DNA of 64,000 bases from Eutrigla gurnardus (lineage: Eukaryota > Chordata > Actinopteri > Perciformes > Triglidae), in the NCBI GenBank assembly GCA_963514095.1, contig OY741277.1, positions 11,627,137 to 11,691,136 of the forward strand. The letters are read 5' to 3'. Positions 23,501 to 36,762 of this stretch are shown here, piece after piece; the stretch's first letter is position 1; each line of letters begins with the position of its first letter. Position numbers and translations under genes: made by a program. Under the pieces are notes generated by a model, which was not told the origin of the DNA, did no database searches, and saw only the letters and a list, made by a program, of their open reading frames with translations.

Positions 23501-25029
23501 TTCCAATGTGCTAAAGTTTGTCTTCTCTGTGGAGAAGGCTGCGTTGTGCCCCCCCTCCCTTCCTTGTCTCAGTTTTCTTGACTTAGTGTTGGAGAGAGTA
23601 TATATAGTCATGATTTCATGTTGGGTGTTGTGTGTGTGATTTGACTGTTAACCGGATGGGGCTGGCTCATGTCAGGGTTTTTATGTCCCCCCTGTCTTGT
23701 GAGATTGTCTGGTCTGTTCCCAGAATAGCCCATCAGTTCCGCCCTGCGTGGCTCATCCGCTGTAATGTGCCTTAATGCCCGGGCCTGTATGAGTAGTGTG
23801 AGGCCTGGCAGTGACAGTGGAAGAGCATCTTAGCTCGCTGCTTATCCAGAGAAAGCCGTCACTTAACTCAGCCCCTCTATTGTCTATCCACACCCCTCTC
23901 CTTCTCCCCTGACGTGATTCTCTATAATCCTCAAACAGATTCTGGTTAGAACTCCCTGAGAACTATTTTTATGTGTTTTCTTTTTTTTTTTTTTTCCTCC
24001 CTTCCTCCTATTTAAACATTAATGGTTGTTGCAGATGAAGAGAGGGATCCCTATGAGGATGATTATAATGTCACTCCACTGATCTCCCGCCGCCCCGAAA
24101 TAATTGTACATCATCGCTTCATAACGTGTCAGAGGGACACGTTGGTGGCGTGCAATTAAAACCGCAGAATATAATACACCAAATTACTGCCTGTCAGGCC
24201 TATGAACAACACACTCGGTATTTGAGTTACACTTAATCATCACGTACATTAGCGATTTTGCTAAGATCCCTCCACTGCACCCCCCCACCCCTCCGCTCAT
24301 ACAACGAGAGCACGAAACTCCTGCTACTTACAGGCTGAGGGATTGTGTCTGTGATACACCAGCGCTCGGAAAAGGCTACGTATAGAAATGTTAGAGTTGG
24401 ACCTTTTGAAAGCTGTCCTGAATGTTTAGCACGGATTTTGAATTAATTAACACGCAATAACACTGAATAATTTCTCAAACAATCTGTGTTGTGTTTGCAC
24501 ATTTCATTCCTGCATTTATTAACCTTCAGATGTCTGTCCATATGTAGTTGCAGACAGGGAAAATTTGCACACTTTTTATGTGGATGTGTGTTAGAAACAG
24601 ATAATTTGCAATATAAGCTTTTTTATAAGCTGAAGTTTGGCATCTAGTTTCCCAAAACAACAAACAAACAAAAAAATGACAAACTGATAATTCACAATAG
24701 GCCTTATCTATAAATCATATGTGTATTTGTGCATAAATTAATGTTTACGACCATCTTTATTACCATTTCTATATCATGCTATTTTATCTGGAATACATTT
24801 TGAAGAAATGTTTGTTTGAAAAATCACAACTTTGTTATATAAAATATATGCATTCACTTCGTATAAGATTCAATGTTAAAAGTAGACTACGGTTATTAGA
24901 ACAATACGAATGCTCAGGTGCCCTCATGTGGCTAAACGTGAATTATATGTATACATGTTAAATTAAAGACAACGGAAGAAATGTATTTTTTTTTCAATAT
25001 TTTTAATAAGGGGGAAGAAAATGTATTTG
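20572..25029. other. Intron 4, first part: unique DNA, no gene
   Basis: Mostly unique sequence with a C16 tract (22558-22573) and short poly-T and poly-A runs. The blocks 21290-22350 and 22735-22870 are repeat-poor and rich in homeodomain-like TTAATTA/AATTAA cores. Open frames at 21372-21940 and 22387-22731 overlap each other on both strands and have no family resemblance or codon signal that I can support. Confidence 0.5.
22735..22870. promoter_or_regulatory. Candidate conserved element with POU octamer
   Basis: Contains TTTAATTAAC, a perfect octamer ATGCAAAT (22763-22770) and a TCAATCAAAG motif (PBX/TCF-like) within a unique block. Motif-based inference only. Confidence 0.28.
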
Positions 25030-25105
25030 ACGACCCTAATAAAATCTCCTGCGACCCACTTGAGGGTCCCGACCCGGTCTTTGGGAGTGACGGATCTCTA
25101 GCGTG
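25030..25105. mobile_element. Short fossil resembling teleost hAT-type repeats
   Basis: The phrases CTCCTGCGACCCACTTGAGG and GTCCCGACCCGGTCTTTGGG resemble end sequences of common non-autonomous hAT-like repeats in fish. The copy is short and diverged. It accounts for the open frame crossing 24981-25310, which I do not accept as a gene. Confidence 0.33.
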
Positions 25106-26629
25106 CATCCCCCATTGCCACCCAAATACGGAGACTAGAAATCCAAGCAGCAAACTAACCTTGACACAGGTGTGTTGCCTCCCCAATGTCTCCCTGAACT
25201 TGTGTATGGATAAGATGGCAATATCTTATTTACAGTATATATCTCATGTATGTACTCCTTATGTAAATGGGTACGGCCCTTATTTGACTTGTTTTGATCC
25301 GTCTAATTGATGTGAGCTCTTCAGACACAGGGCCCTGTATTTACTCCCAGCAGGATGACGTATTAATGTTTACCGTTCTGGACTATTAAGACTTTGTGTC
25401 TGGGAGCACGGTCCTTGTCAGTCAGTGAAGTCCCCTTCACCAAAATAAACACATTTTGCTCTGATGCATTTAACTAAATTTAGTATGCCATTATCGGAAA
25501 TGAAATAAGTAACGCTAAAGGTCATTTGGAAAATAATGCAGAAAGGCTGGTCTGGAAAGGTTAAGTATGTGACGGAGCTGTTCTGATGATAACGAGGGCT
25601 GCGTATGGCTTGGAGAGCTCGGCATTCTGGTTTGACTCGGCACTCTGCGATCGCTCTTTATGACCGAGACAGCTTTACAGCCCGTTACCCCCCATAACAC
25701 GATAAAGCGCAACATAATGGATTGGATGTGTTTAGTAGCCTTGGGCTGATGTTTGTAAAATTAATGTTTTTTGCAATAGAAACACACTCATGCACAGGCA
25801 CACATGCACACACAGGAAAAAGGCAAGAGAGGGAAAAAGTGAGTAGAGAAAGAAATCTACTCCGGACAGCTCCGATGTATCAATATAAATCCAACGGTGT
25901 ACAGTTTTACACTTTTTTATACTTGTTTTGCAGCTTTGTCAAACTTTATTTCCTCGTGTCGCGTCCTCTCAGATATTTCTCGGCTGAAGAGATGACAACA
26001 AACGTATGGCTTCATTAGTTGAGTTTGGATTACAGGCCCAACGCTCAGCAGAAAGGCAATGAATGCGATTAGATTTGTGTTTCAAATTACACGGCGCAAG
26101 TACTTGAGGGAGATGAAGTCGGTTTGCTCGGTCAGTCTCATGTCGGTGCGAGGATGCTTTCGAGGAGTTTGAATGGGACCCCACGCAGCATCTCGCAGCG
26201 CCAGAGACAAAGAGAGAAATCTCTGTCAGCAGATCAGTCCTATTAGCTTTTAATAACAATCTCATATTCTTTAGTGGGCCCACAACTGGGGCCTGGGGGC
26301 TTCATAATCAGACCATTTCACTTTAATCAAAGACAAACAAAAACAAACATTGGGTCCAGACACTAAACGGCAAGATCAGTAGTTAAGCTAGGGAGCCAAC
26401 ACAGCACATAGGCTTATGATAGTAAGTTATACTACTCTTGAGGACCGCCTAACTTAAGAGGCTATTGTCTGCACTACGTATGATCTCAGTAGTTTCCTTT
26501 CGAAAACATTAAACTTCTTGTAGCCTCAGCGTTTCTCATCTTTTTTATCACTTTTTTGTTTTTGTTAAATCTCACCTTGCAGGGAAATGAAGTAATAGTA
26601 ATTACAATAGCGTATTAGTCTTTATTTAT

Positions 26630-26745
26630 TTATTTTGGCATTTTTTGCCTTTTTTATTAGACGGTATCTAGAAAGAGACAACGGGGGGATAGAGGGGTAT
26701 GGCATTCCACAAAGCTCCCGAGGCTGGAATCGAACCGGCTCCTAA
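26630..26745 (-). mobile_element. tRNA-derived SINE fragment (minus strand)
   Basis: The minus strand contains GGTTCGATTCC (26726-26736), an RNA polymerase III B-box. The neighbouring sequence (GAGACAACGGGGGGATAGAG, then GGCATTCCACAAAGCTCCCG on the + strand) resembles a widespread teleost tRNA-derived repeat. No A-box is visible, so the 5' end appears truncated. A TTTATTTATTTATTT run lies at the other end. Confidence 0.5.
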
Positions 26746-28549
26746 TGCGCTCCAGTAGTAGTAATATTTTGCTCCTATCTTGATAGCATATATAAACTTT
26801 GCAAAGACACATCTACAGATTAATAACAGCAAACAATTGGCTCCATTCGGTTAAGAAACATGAGTAAAGTTTGCCCCAACCAAGTCCCCACAAAAGAAGT
26901 GCTAACTTTATCCTTTAAAGTAGTTGGATTGTTTTAAAAATGTTGCTGAACAATCAATTCTATAGAATTAATCATGTCATAGGTACACTGTAGGAGAAAA
27001 AAAAAACATAAAGAGGGGAAAGTTAATGAGTGATTAACAACAGCAATTAAAAGATGAAGAGGAAGGCAGATGAAAAAAGGGGTGTAATTAAAATATCAGT
27101 CCTCTCATTGTCAGAAGTGCGAGTGTCATCCATTGTGCACTTATTAAAAAGCTGGGTGGAGAGGAAGGAGCAAACGGCGCTTAATTCCAGCAGCCCAAAG
27201 TGTCTGGTAATCTGCCCATGGATGGAGCTGCAAAAGGCTGTAACTCATGTTTAAGTGTTGGGGCCGTGTCATTGCAGGTTCACAGTCATGCATTTCTGTG
27301 TTGACACCCATCGGGGCAGGGGATATTTGGCAGTCAGGAGTAATTTAACTTAATTAATGGGATGCATATTTGATGGAGGAATAAAATATCCCGGCTCAGC
27401 AAAGTGGAAAAGGGAAAAGATTTAGTGGGAGTTAAAGGTGGAGGGGAGAGTAATTTGTGCATTCAGTTACCGGCTGCTTGAGAGACAGAGAGGGAGAGAG
27501 CAAAGGAGGGAAGAGCGGGAGAGGAAGAGTAGGTTGGGGCTGATAAAGATGGCGAGGCGGGAGAGAGGAGGAAGGGAAGGGGAAGATGAGAGATGGATGG
27601 TTGACACAAAGCTGAGCGGATGTGTAGAGGGGAATGGGCTGTCCCTCCATCGAGAGGGCCATCAGACTGACGACGCCTGATTTAATTGATATCCGGACTG
27701 AGCCCTTCCTCAGCGCACACAGACACATTACGCTGGTTTGCAAACTTGTGGCGGAGCTGCCGGCTGCCAAGGGCCTTTTTAATATTCATGAGGGGGCTTT
27801 TAAGGGTGTTCGGCAACGGTCTCTCTCTCTCCTCCCTCCGCCGCCACCCGCGTTTCCAACATGTCTTTACTACCAATACACTCTTTACCGTCTCGCAGCA
27901 GACACGCAGCACGCCGGTTCCCCCAGACAAACCTGTGGCCTGACGAAAAGCTGTCACGCTGCTCTTAATCTCCCCTGGCACTTTTTAATTGACTTCCTGT
28001 AGGTATAGATTATTTTCACGGCGAGTCTGCCACCGAGATGTTTGATACCGTCCCGGAGACTGGCATCTGGGACGCTTGTAGCTCACCGGAGATGACGCCG
28101 TTATCTCGGTCTCTCTCTCTCTCTCTCTCTCTCTCCCCCGCCTCTCTTTCTCTCTCTGTGTGATGGCCAGACTTATTGGGGGAACGGGGGAGAGGTAAAA
28201 TGTAATCAGTCATTGCCATCATCATAATTGAGCTGATGTACCTGCTGGGAGTGCTGGGGAATTGTTGGCCTGGGTGGAAGGGATGCTCTTTGTGTCTGAA
28301 TGAAACTGTTAGTCACATTAGAGCGATACACAGGGCAGGTATTGGCCCTCTGTTTAAAAACTGGATGTCAGCCAATTTGTGCTGTCCAATTGATATGATG
28401 GATATGATGTAGTTTGTTTGATTACAAAGCGTATTTATTGTGGAATTAATCAACACTGCGCTGCTTGTCTGAGGTAAGCTCTTAAGTCTAATGAAACAAT
28501 TTGATCAGATTCCAAACAATTATGCACGGATTATGGTTACGCTTAGTAG

Positions 28550-28660
28550 ATGGGTCAAGTCAAGTTCATTTGTGCAGCCCGCTATTACTTATGGTGCCTC
28601 AGTGAGCTTTACAAGCCCCAAAAACATCAGCAACCCAGCCTGAAGGAAAACAGCTGGGTG
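28550..28660. mobile_element. Possible degraded dispersed repeat
   Basis: The phrase GTCAAGTCAAGTTCATTTGT followed by GAGCTTTACAAG resembles the head of a repeat seen often in fish genomes (AAGTTTATTTGTATAGC... GTGCTTTACA). The copy is short and diverged; the family is not assigned. Confidence 0.3.
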
Positions 28661-29394
28661 TGGAGCTCGGGGGGGAAAAAAGTCAAAAGTGAATTGGAGG
28701 CAAAAATACAGTTGTGAGAGCGAGATTCAGCAGCAAGAAAATAATATGTTCCATATAAATATTGTGTCTGAGGTTTTCCCCCCTTGTTGTAACTGGGATG
28801 AAAATCTCAGAAAAGAGACTTTGTAAGCTTTCAGATATTTTGGCCTTGAAAATAGTGACATTTCAAGTTATGAAATACTGGCACAAACTGTCTGCTGTCA
28901 GTGGCTCGACTCCAAAAAAAGCATTGTTAGTGATACAAGCCTTCCTATCCACCGATACGCCAAATACCACTCTCACTTTGTGTATCACATGTGGTCTGGC
29001 CCACACATGCTCATACGAGGAACAGGGCCTCCTCCTACACACTACCATCTATTTACACACTTGTACGCACACACAGACGCGCCTTCTCCATTATGATACA
29101 TACATCATGATTCACACAAACAGGGTGTCTCGAACATCATGTGTCTCTTCCCAAAAATGGTGTCTGGGGGCGAGTGAGGATTCAGCTAATTTTATTGTTT
29201 TATTTTTCAACCCTTGAGGATTAATCAGAGACACAATGTACGATGTGAAGTTTCTTTGGCTCCACCCTCTGCAGTCAAGGGCAGTTATGTGATTTGTATA
29301 TAATCAAACACACGCTACACGGTCAAAACTCTCTCTAGTTTGTCATTTGTAGCATTTTTTCAGGCTAAATATCACAAGATCCGGATGATTCCCG

Positions 29395-29500
29395 GATTTA
29401 TGAAGTGATATCGACCGTTGTCTATGTGAAACCGATAATAGGCCGTGATGAATGGCTGATATTAGTGACGAAATTACATCAACCTTAACAGGCTATTGTA
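29395..29500. mobile_element. Possible degraded DNA-transposon repeat
   Basis: GATATCGACCGTTGTC, ACCGATAATAGGCCGTGATG and GGCTGATATTAG recall GATATCGG-type repeat phrases frequent in teleosts. Diverged and without clear ends. Confidence 0.28.
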
Positions 29501-30951
29501 TTAACACACCTAGCCGATCCCACTCCTCCCCGCTGCCCATTTAATTGATTAATTGCTGACGTGGATGGATGAGGGGTTGCGGGTCCTGAATCGGTGGCTG
29601 ATTGCTAGTCAACCATAAACAGGAGCAGCCACAGTGGGCCCTCAAGGGCAATATTCATGCTCCCCAACCTTATGGTGATTCCTTATCCAGCTCTGACAAG
29701 AGGAAAAATATTCGGCCATAAAAACGCTGGTATCACCGGGCTGACATATAAAGCCCTCCGTCACTCCCTCCCTCTCTCGCCTTGCCGGCGTCGCGTCTCC
29801 TTTAGCTGCCGGTCGCTCAGCACACCCGTCGGACTCCGAAATCACCCATCCTCCTCTGCATGTGTAGCTACAGTCCCTCAGGTAGCCCCGGCTTTAAATA
29901 TGAGCAAATAATAGCGGAGTGAGTGATGCTGCCGGTGTCCTTGACTGGGTTCCTCTGTGTGCTATAGCCACATCTCACTGTCTCCGAGCCCCGCGGGACG
30001 CATAAAACACCCTCGTAGAAAAACTCCCCAGGCTTGTTGGTGGCATCCGTCGGATGGATGCAGGGATGCAGAAAGGCAATGAGGTCTTTCTGTATGTTTA
30101 TGCAAGTGTGGAGAGGGGTAGATAATGTTTACACTGCTGTGTGTTTAATGAGATGGGCACTGTGTCCACTTTAATGTGTTTGCATTTCAGATGTGGTGCA
30201 ACAAAGTTATTAAAACGTTATACGGCACATCACATCTCTTTTATGTCTCGCTGTTTGCTCGCCTGAATCCTCCGTGGCCCCGGTAGCCGATGTTGGGTTT
30301 AGCGGCGGAAGAGGTCACAATCACGCTTTGCAGGCTGTCACCAAAATCTCGTCGCCAGAGCGGTCGCCACCAAATTGTGCCGAAGCTGTTGACGGGGGCA
30401 GATTGGGGTAATTTTTTTGAGTAGGATAAAGTGCAAGGAGCGGGCAAATGGGTAGAGGGGGGAGATGCTCGCCTTCCTGTCTGGCCTGCAGGAAAGAGGG
30501 GTGGACATGTGGCCAGATAAGTAGAAGTCTTCACTCCCCCCCAACACTGCACCACGTTAACCCCTGCGATGCGGAGCCCCTCCAGACCGAGGCGTAGGTC
30601 TGAACCCCTGCATTCGGCCATGAAAACGCTGACACATCGATTACCCCACAAGAGAGAAAAAAAAAAAAAACCTTGAGCGTGATGAGGAGGAGCGTGCCGC
30701 GTGAAGAGGAAGCATTTATTCATTTATTCTGTTTATTCAGCAAAACAAACAGAGGTCAGGATTATGCTGCAACACTGATAGCTCTGTGTCTATTACAGTT
30801 ACATTTCAAATTAGGAGGTTCATTCTGCCCACTTTTATGGTCACTTCAAAGCCTGCGTGCTGCCTCCCAAACCCCCCCTCCAGCAAAATCTGATTACTTA
30901 GACTTTTAAAGTCTACATAAGCTTCAAGTAGAGCCAAAAAAAAAAGTAATT

Positions 30952-30987
30952 TGTTTCTTTGAGCCCAGTTTGGAGCTCAAAGAAACA
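30952..30987. other. Perfect 13-bp inverted repeat with 10-nt loop
   Basis: TGTTTCTTTGAGC (30952-30964) pairs exactly with GCTCAAAGAAACA (30975-30987). A CTCF-like ACATTAGATGGCGCC follows at 31012-31026. Confidence 0.6.
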
Positions 30988-33772
30988 TTTGACTTGTGGT
31001 CTTTTTATTGGACATTAGATGGCGCCATTCAACTTGCTAGAAAGCCACAGTCCCAGACTTCATTTGCAATATTTGGCCGCCTGGTGTTTGGTACATGTGG
31101 ATCTCTTGCATGATTGAAATGCAATTAAGACTCTTTTTGTTCTGTTTAAAGGTTTGTTGAAATCTGTGACTCTTTTAGCATTCATCTCAATTGATTTTGT
31201 CGTTTTAGAATAAAATACAAGTAGAACAGGCACGGGTGTAATTGTATGGGTTAGAGGCAGTGTCAGAACTGGTGGGAGACAGATAAATGAAGTGAAACTT
31301 CTTCCTGATTTCAGCAAATTGTTCTGTTGATTAAATGTGTCGATGCCTTGAAAGGGAAATGGCTAATTTTTATGTACTTTGATGTCCAATTCTTGCCAAA
31401 GTTCTACTTTTAAAAGTAGGAAATTTGTCAACAGAACATTTCCCCCGTTTCTTCGGTGAGATGGTGGACTACCGCGGTTGTAAATGAGCGGGGTTGGAGG
31501 CTGGGCTCGAAGCAGGGCAGGCGTTCAGAGGGGGGTCCCTGCCGGTGCTGCTTTAACTAGAACAAGCCTCTCTATACCGGTGGACCTCAGGGGCTGATCA
31601 GCAGGTCTCAGGAGAGGCTCCCCGCACCGCCGTCTAACCAGGCCTGTCACGAGGGGGCTGATGCCGGGCTGGCTGGCTGGCTGGGTGTGGGGCTGATGTG
31701 ACGGTGGTGGGTGGGTTGGGTGGAGGGGCTGACATGCCGAGAGGGCAATTACAGCAAGGACAAAGACTACACAGTGATAAGTCCCCACAGCACCCTAATG
31801 AAGAGAGCAGGTTAGCCCGCTAAGAGGACCAGGGAAAATGAGCGCGGTCTCAGTGCGCGCTTGTTTGTGCGCGAGTGTGTTTGTGTGTGTTTAACCTACC
31901 CGAGGAGGATACATTTTCTGAGGTCATGTTGCTACCATGCTCGCTAACCTCACTGACTGATGCCTTCCCGAGCTGGTGTTTTCCCCTCACAGAGCAAAAG
32001 CAAACAACGCCACGGAACTGGAAACCAGTGCATCTTCAGGGAATTGTATTCCTGTGGCTGTGTATAGTGAGAAAAGAAAGTCCCAATGCAAGCTATTAAT
32101 AAAATGAAATCTTTAAAATATCGTGCCTTCGGTGGGTAATTGTTGCACATTAGCGGATCCACAATTTGTTTTTATCACACCACTTAATGATTTTTTTTAA
32201 TAATATCCCACTTAAAAATTCACTACATTATATCCCGCATTTTATATGTGAGATAAATGTATGAGTCTGTAGGTCAGCAGTTGTAGGATTATATATATTT
32301 TGGATGAGAAAATACGTTTATGAAAAAAAATAAATAAAATGAAAACGGGGGGAAAAAGGAATCATTTCCAAAGAAGGATTAACAGTTTTCCTCTTTTGGT
32401 CACTTTTGCATATGAAGCCTGGGTGTGATTATAGTTAGATCATGTTATCAGGGTAAGATCCCAGATGCACCTTCTTTTTCTCTTTTTCCTTCTTTCTTTT
32501 CTTCTAATCTTTTATTTTTTTTTGAGGGGGGGGAGGAAGAGATGGTGTGTACCTGATACTGCTGTGTTGGCACACCCGTCTGGGATCTGATAAGAGAGCC
32601 TCTGGAGCGGTGCTTATTCAAATCAGTGCATGTTCACAGTGAATAGGTGCAGGTAAAGGCAATAAGATACAATGCGATAACCTTTCCGGAGAGGGAGAGA
32701 GAATAGTTTTACACCCTGTTTCACAGCTCTGCTACACTAGATGAGGGATTTTCAACAGAGCCTAATTGATTTGCTTTATCCTGATTTAACTAAAAAACAA
32801 AAAAAAACCTTTCTCTCACCAGTGCTACTTAAAAATGGATGTTAGAGGAGTTTTTGCAGATATTGCGTGCTGCATTGGAGTGATTTTATCGTTGGGCTTT
32901 TTTATTTGCTTTGTAAATTGATCAGCACTCAGCCTCCTCATTGACCGCGTTCGACTGCTGTTTTGGCACTCCTCGTAAGTGTGCGTTTGTGGACTGGCCT
33001 CTATATGATGGGGTGTGTGTGTGTGTGTGTGTAAATGCGAATGTGCAGTTCCATGTTTATATTAAATACATATTCAAATGTCACATAATCAATTTAGTTT
33101 TGAACATTCGCCCGTCGTAATCTCCATTAGACCGACTCTCGAGATGAAAGCAGAAATCTGCTCCGGAGTGTGACTGCTACTCATAAGTGTGTTTGGTCCG
33201 TACGTGTGTGTGTCTGCGTCCATGTCACAAACATAAACATCACATTAAATCAATTTAATGGTATAACCCTGATCCGCAGTGATCAGTTCTAGAGCCACTG
33301 TGCAGAAATCTGAAGTGAGGCTTAATGCTTAATTGCGGAGTGGAGTTTGGTGTGCCAGGAGTCTCGGGGGGTGGGGTGGTGGGGGGGGTGTAACATATGT
33401 TACGTACACTCGGTGCAAGACTCGGCAGTGATAGTTAAACATTGGGGTGAAATGCATCCTCCAAGGGCCTCCGTGTTAATGTGTTTGGCTTGTACTGAAC
33501 TCAGCACCTCAACCTCCCTGCATTTAAAGCTACGTTGCTGTGAAAAGCGCGTTTTGATGATACAAATTATCAAGTAAATGTAAAAAAAAAAATTACAGTA
33601 ATAGCAATAATTACGGTGGCTGATAATTATGATGCTTCCCTAATATACAAAACATTTTTTTAATTAGTTATTTTGTATTTGCCTGTAAATTATTATTTAG
33701 GTTTACCACGTTAATTTTGTACTTTTTTTAACTGGCCTTTTCCAATAAATAGGAGACAGTATGTTGGATTTT

Positions 33773-33773
<1 letters not shown>

Positions 33774-33854
<81 letters not shown>

Positions 33855-33873
33855 TGTGAGTGTGTGTGTGTGA
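33774..33873. repeat. (GT)n microsatellite
   Basis: About 100 bp of GT with a few GA interruptions at the 3' end. Confidence 0.97.
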
Positions 33874-36730
33874 GAAAAAAAAGAGAGAACATGTAGTCTT
33901 CTGCCCGTATACGGTTGATATAAGGTTACAAAAAATACGCAAGTAAAATATATTGCTCATGTTCATAAGTTTCAATACATTTATATCTTTTTTAAAATCT
34001 TTATAATATTTGTAACATATTTTTTTATAGCGTAGATATTGATAGTGCATAATCCTGACATTCAGCACGATGATGCTGTAATTCCCAGTGTAGTCGGCTG
34101 TTGTGCTGCTCATTTCGGTCAGGGGTCTAATGTTCATGCAGGCTCTCTTGCTAAACCAATCTCTTCTCTATTTTTTTATATCCACTCTCACAGTATGCAG
34201 CCTACCAAGTGAACAAGATAATGGAACATCCCCCTTTCCCCCTTTTGCAACCAAACACTACTAATCGAATGTGTTAGTCACCCATGCTCGTGTATGGGTG
34301 AACAATTATTAAAACTAAAAAGTGACAAAGGGAATATGGGCACCGGAATATGGAGCACTGCAGACAGATTTGACGGCTGCTCCGTGATGCTGGTAGGCCA
34401 AACGGTGGTGGGAACCCGCCACTTTTAATCATGTGGAGGGTGACGGCTTTCATAAGAGCACGCGGCGACTCTGACAACTGTAATAAGGAGAGGTGACAGA
34501 GAACTTTCTGTGTTAGTGGCAAAGCAGAGGGGGGAAGGTCTCCTTGTTTTTTTTATGCATGTGCTTTTTTTTTTTTTTTTTTTTTGGATGAGTATAAGAG
34601 ACGAATTTCACTATCTGAGACTGGAATTGTGGTGAAAGAATGTCAGCATTAATAAAGGGCTCTGGGGACAAGGTCACACAGGTCCCTGTACAGCAGATCA
34701 CCCCGAGTCTGTTTGTGGCTTTTGAGATAGGCAAAACATGCTCAGACGTCTCCCTGTGCATAAGGTAACCGACCGGAGTTTTGCCTGTCAATGTCTCACC
34801 GCGCAGTCTAATTTATGAGTCTTCAGCCTTTTTTTATTCAAAGACAATCTCAGCTCTGGAAAAAAAAAAGAAACGAAAAGGAATGATGCTTTGAGGATAT
34901 AATTAAAGATATCGTTCAAAGAACAACTTTTTGCATATTTGAATTATTACTGTCGTTAAAAACCACACAAAATATGGAAATATGATTGCCGGAAGCACAT
35001 AAATCAATGATCAGCAAGGCCTCAGAGCCCAATAAATATGGGGAGTTAAATACTTTAAAATGCAAATCACATCTTTGAATTTGCATATGGATGAATTTAA
35101 AGGAAGTGTGCCTCCTTAAGACCCTCTGAGGTAGAAAACGGGTGGAGCTGGAGGGGGTTCGGGGGGGACACAGACAGGCAGCCCGAGTGGCTTTTTATTT
35201 TTTCCCCCCGTTGTCATTGGTCAAGTTGTTGGATCGTTCTAAATGATAGCAGCTGAAGTGGGCTGACAGACAAGACTGCATCTCTTTTGTGGATCCAGAA
35301 AGTGCCTTAAGTGATGTGAATAATTAGGAGTTAATTATTCTTCATCCATCTAAATCAGAAAAGGACAGATATGAGAATGGAATTTATAATTTTAGCCCGA
35401 CGTCCTGTCTTGTTCTAATGTGGTAAACTAAAGTGACTGTGAATAATACCTACTGACCTTCGAGTAATTACGCCTCGCCTGGCAATTTGCTTGCTTTTGC
35501 TAATTGAGGGTATTGATTCAGTGAGATTCATATTAAAAATACATATGTTTTATGGCTGGGATTTTTTCCTTTCTTCTGGTTGTCTTTAATGTATTATTAA
35601 TCCTTAGTATTTATTATTTTTTTTAAGACAATAATTAGCAGACAGGATGTGCTACACCGCAGGGTTGGAGTACTTTCTTTGTCCTACTCTACCCACTGTT
35701 GCAGGTACTGTATATTTTGCCAAACTTTTTGCTGAATCTAAATTAGTTTTTGTGTTGTATGAAGCTCTACATCCAACAAACAGCTGTTTACTTGAAGTAG
35801 AACAATTAAAAACTACTGCAGGACATGGACTATCCCCCCCATCAAATGATAATGCTGACCGCAGTAGCAAACAGTGATGATTGTGTAAATAAGGCCTCAC
35901 GAATCCCTCTCTGATCCCACTAGTTTAGCATAAAACCCCCCCGTGTTGTTTCCCCCTCAGACATTTAAAGACGCCCTGGCGGCACCACTGGATCAATGGA
36001 CATGATGTCTCTTTGTGCATTAACACTCAGGTTAGAGTGTTAGGTTAAAAACCTGCCCAGCACCTCCCCAGGAAAAAAAAAAAAAAGACGGGAGAAAAAT
36101 CAATTTCCCCTGTGGAGTCAGTGGGGCGATCTGTTGGTTCTGAAGGCATCCCTTTACCAATATGCGTGTGTGTGTGTGTGTGTGTGTGGGTGGGGGTGGC
36201 TGCGACTGTCACTCGTGAGTGTTTGCATGTGTGAATGCCCTTCCTGTGGCGCCTAAAGGTATTGACCAGTACAGAGGACGAGGCGGTTTGCTTCAAACGC
36301 CTCTCTCCTCCCTCTTTAGCCCGTAATATTTTAAGCCTTTTTCGACCAGCGGAGCTCCGGTGGCAGCTCGCAGCCTCGTTATAACCCAGATAGGGATCGA
36401 TGGCACTGGATTTAGGCACTTACCCCTGCTAAAACTGGTAAACTCATTTGTCTTTCGCCAGCAACGTTCTCTCCGTTGTTTAAGGAGACACTTAAAAGAA
36501 TCCCCTGAATTAAGATAATGTGACTGTTGGTGTGTGATCAGGCAGGCTCAGCTGAAAGGACAAGCAGCTTTAGCTCTTTTATTAGCTCTCTGTTTAAGGG
36601 GCCATACATGTTTTGACGGAGTCCAACTCTCTTTATTTTATTTCTGTCATGCCGATTAGTGTGCCAGGGAACACCCGCTCTGCACCCCTCCCCACTGGAC
36701 GCGCGTGTGTGTGTGTGTGTGTGCATCTGT

Positions 36731-36762
<32 letters not shown>

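Larger units (their letters stand above)
25106..33773. other. Intron 4, second part: unique DNA with minor repeats, no gene
   Basis: Unique AT-rich and mixed sequence. Besides the SINE fragment it holds a (CT)n run near 28110-28133, two short repeat-like fossils (about 28550-28660 and 29395-29500), a C/T-rich patch near 27820-27850, a 13-bp hairpin at 30952-30987, a palindrome at 31404-31419 and a short GT tract near 33013. Blocks at 27040-27390 and 29480-29700 look like conserved non-coding DNA. Overlapping open frames at 27432-28002 and 30241-30723 carry no recognisable domain. Confidence 0.5.

Noticed and set aside
24981..25310. 109-codon frame
   Set aside because: Crosses a repeat fossil (hAT-like phrase); a matching open frame exists on the other strand.
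27432..28002. Dense overlapping frames on both strands
   Set aside because: GA/CT-biased composition suppresses stops; no protein family is recognisable.
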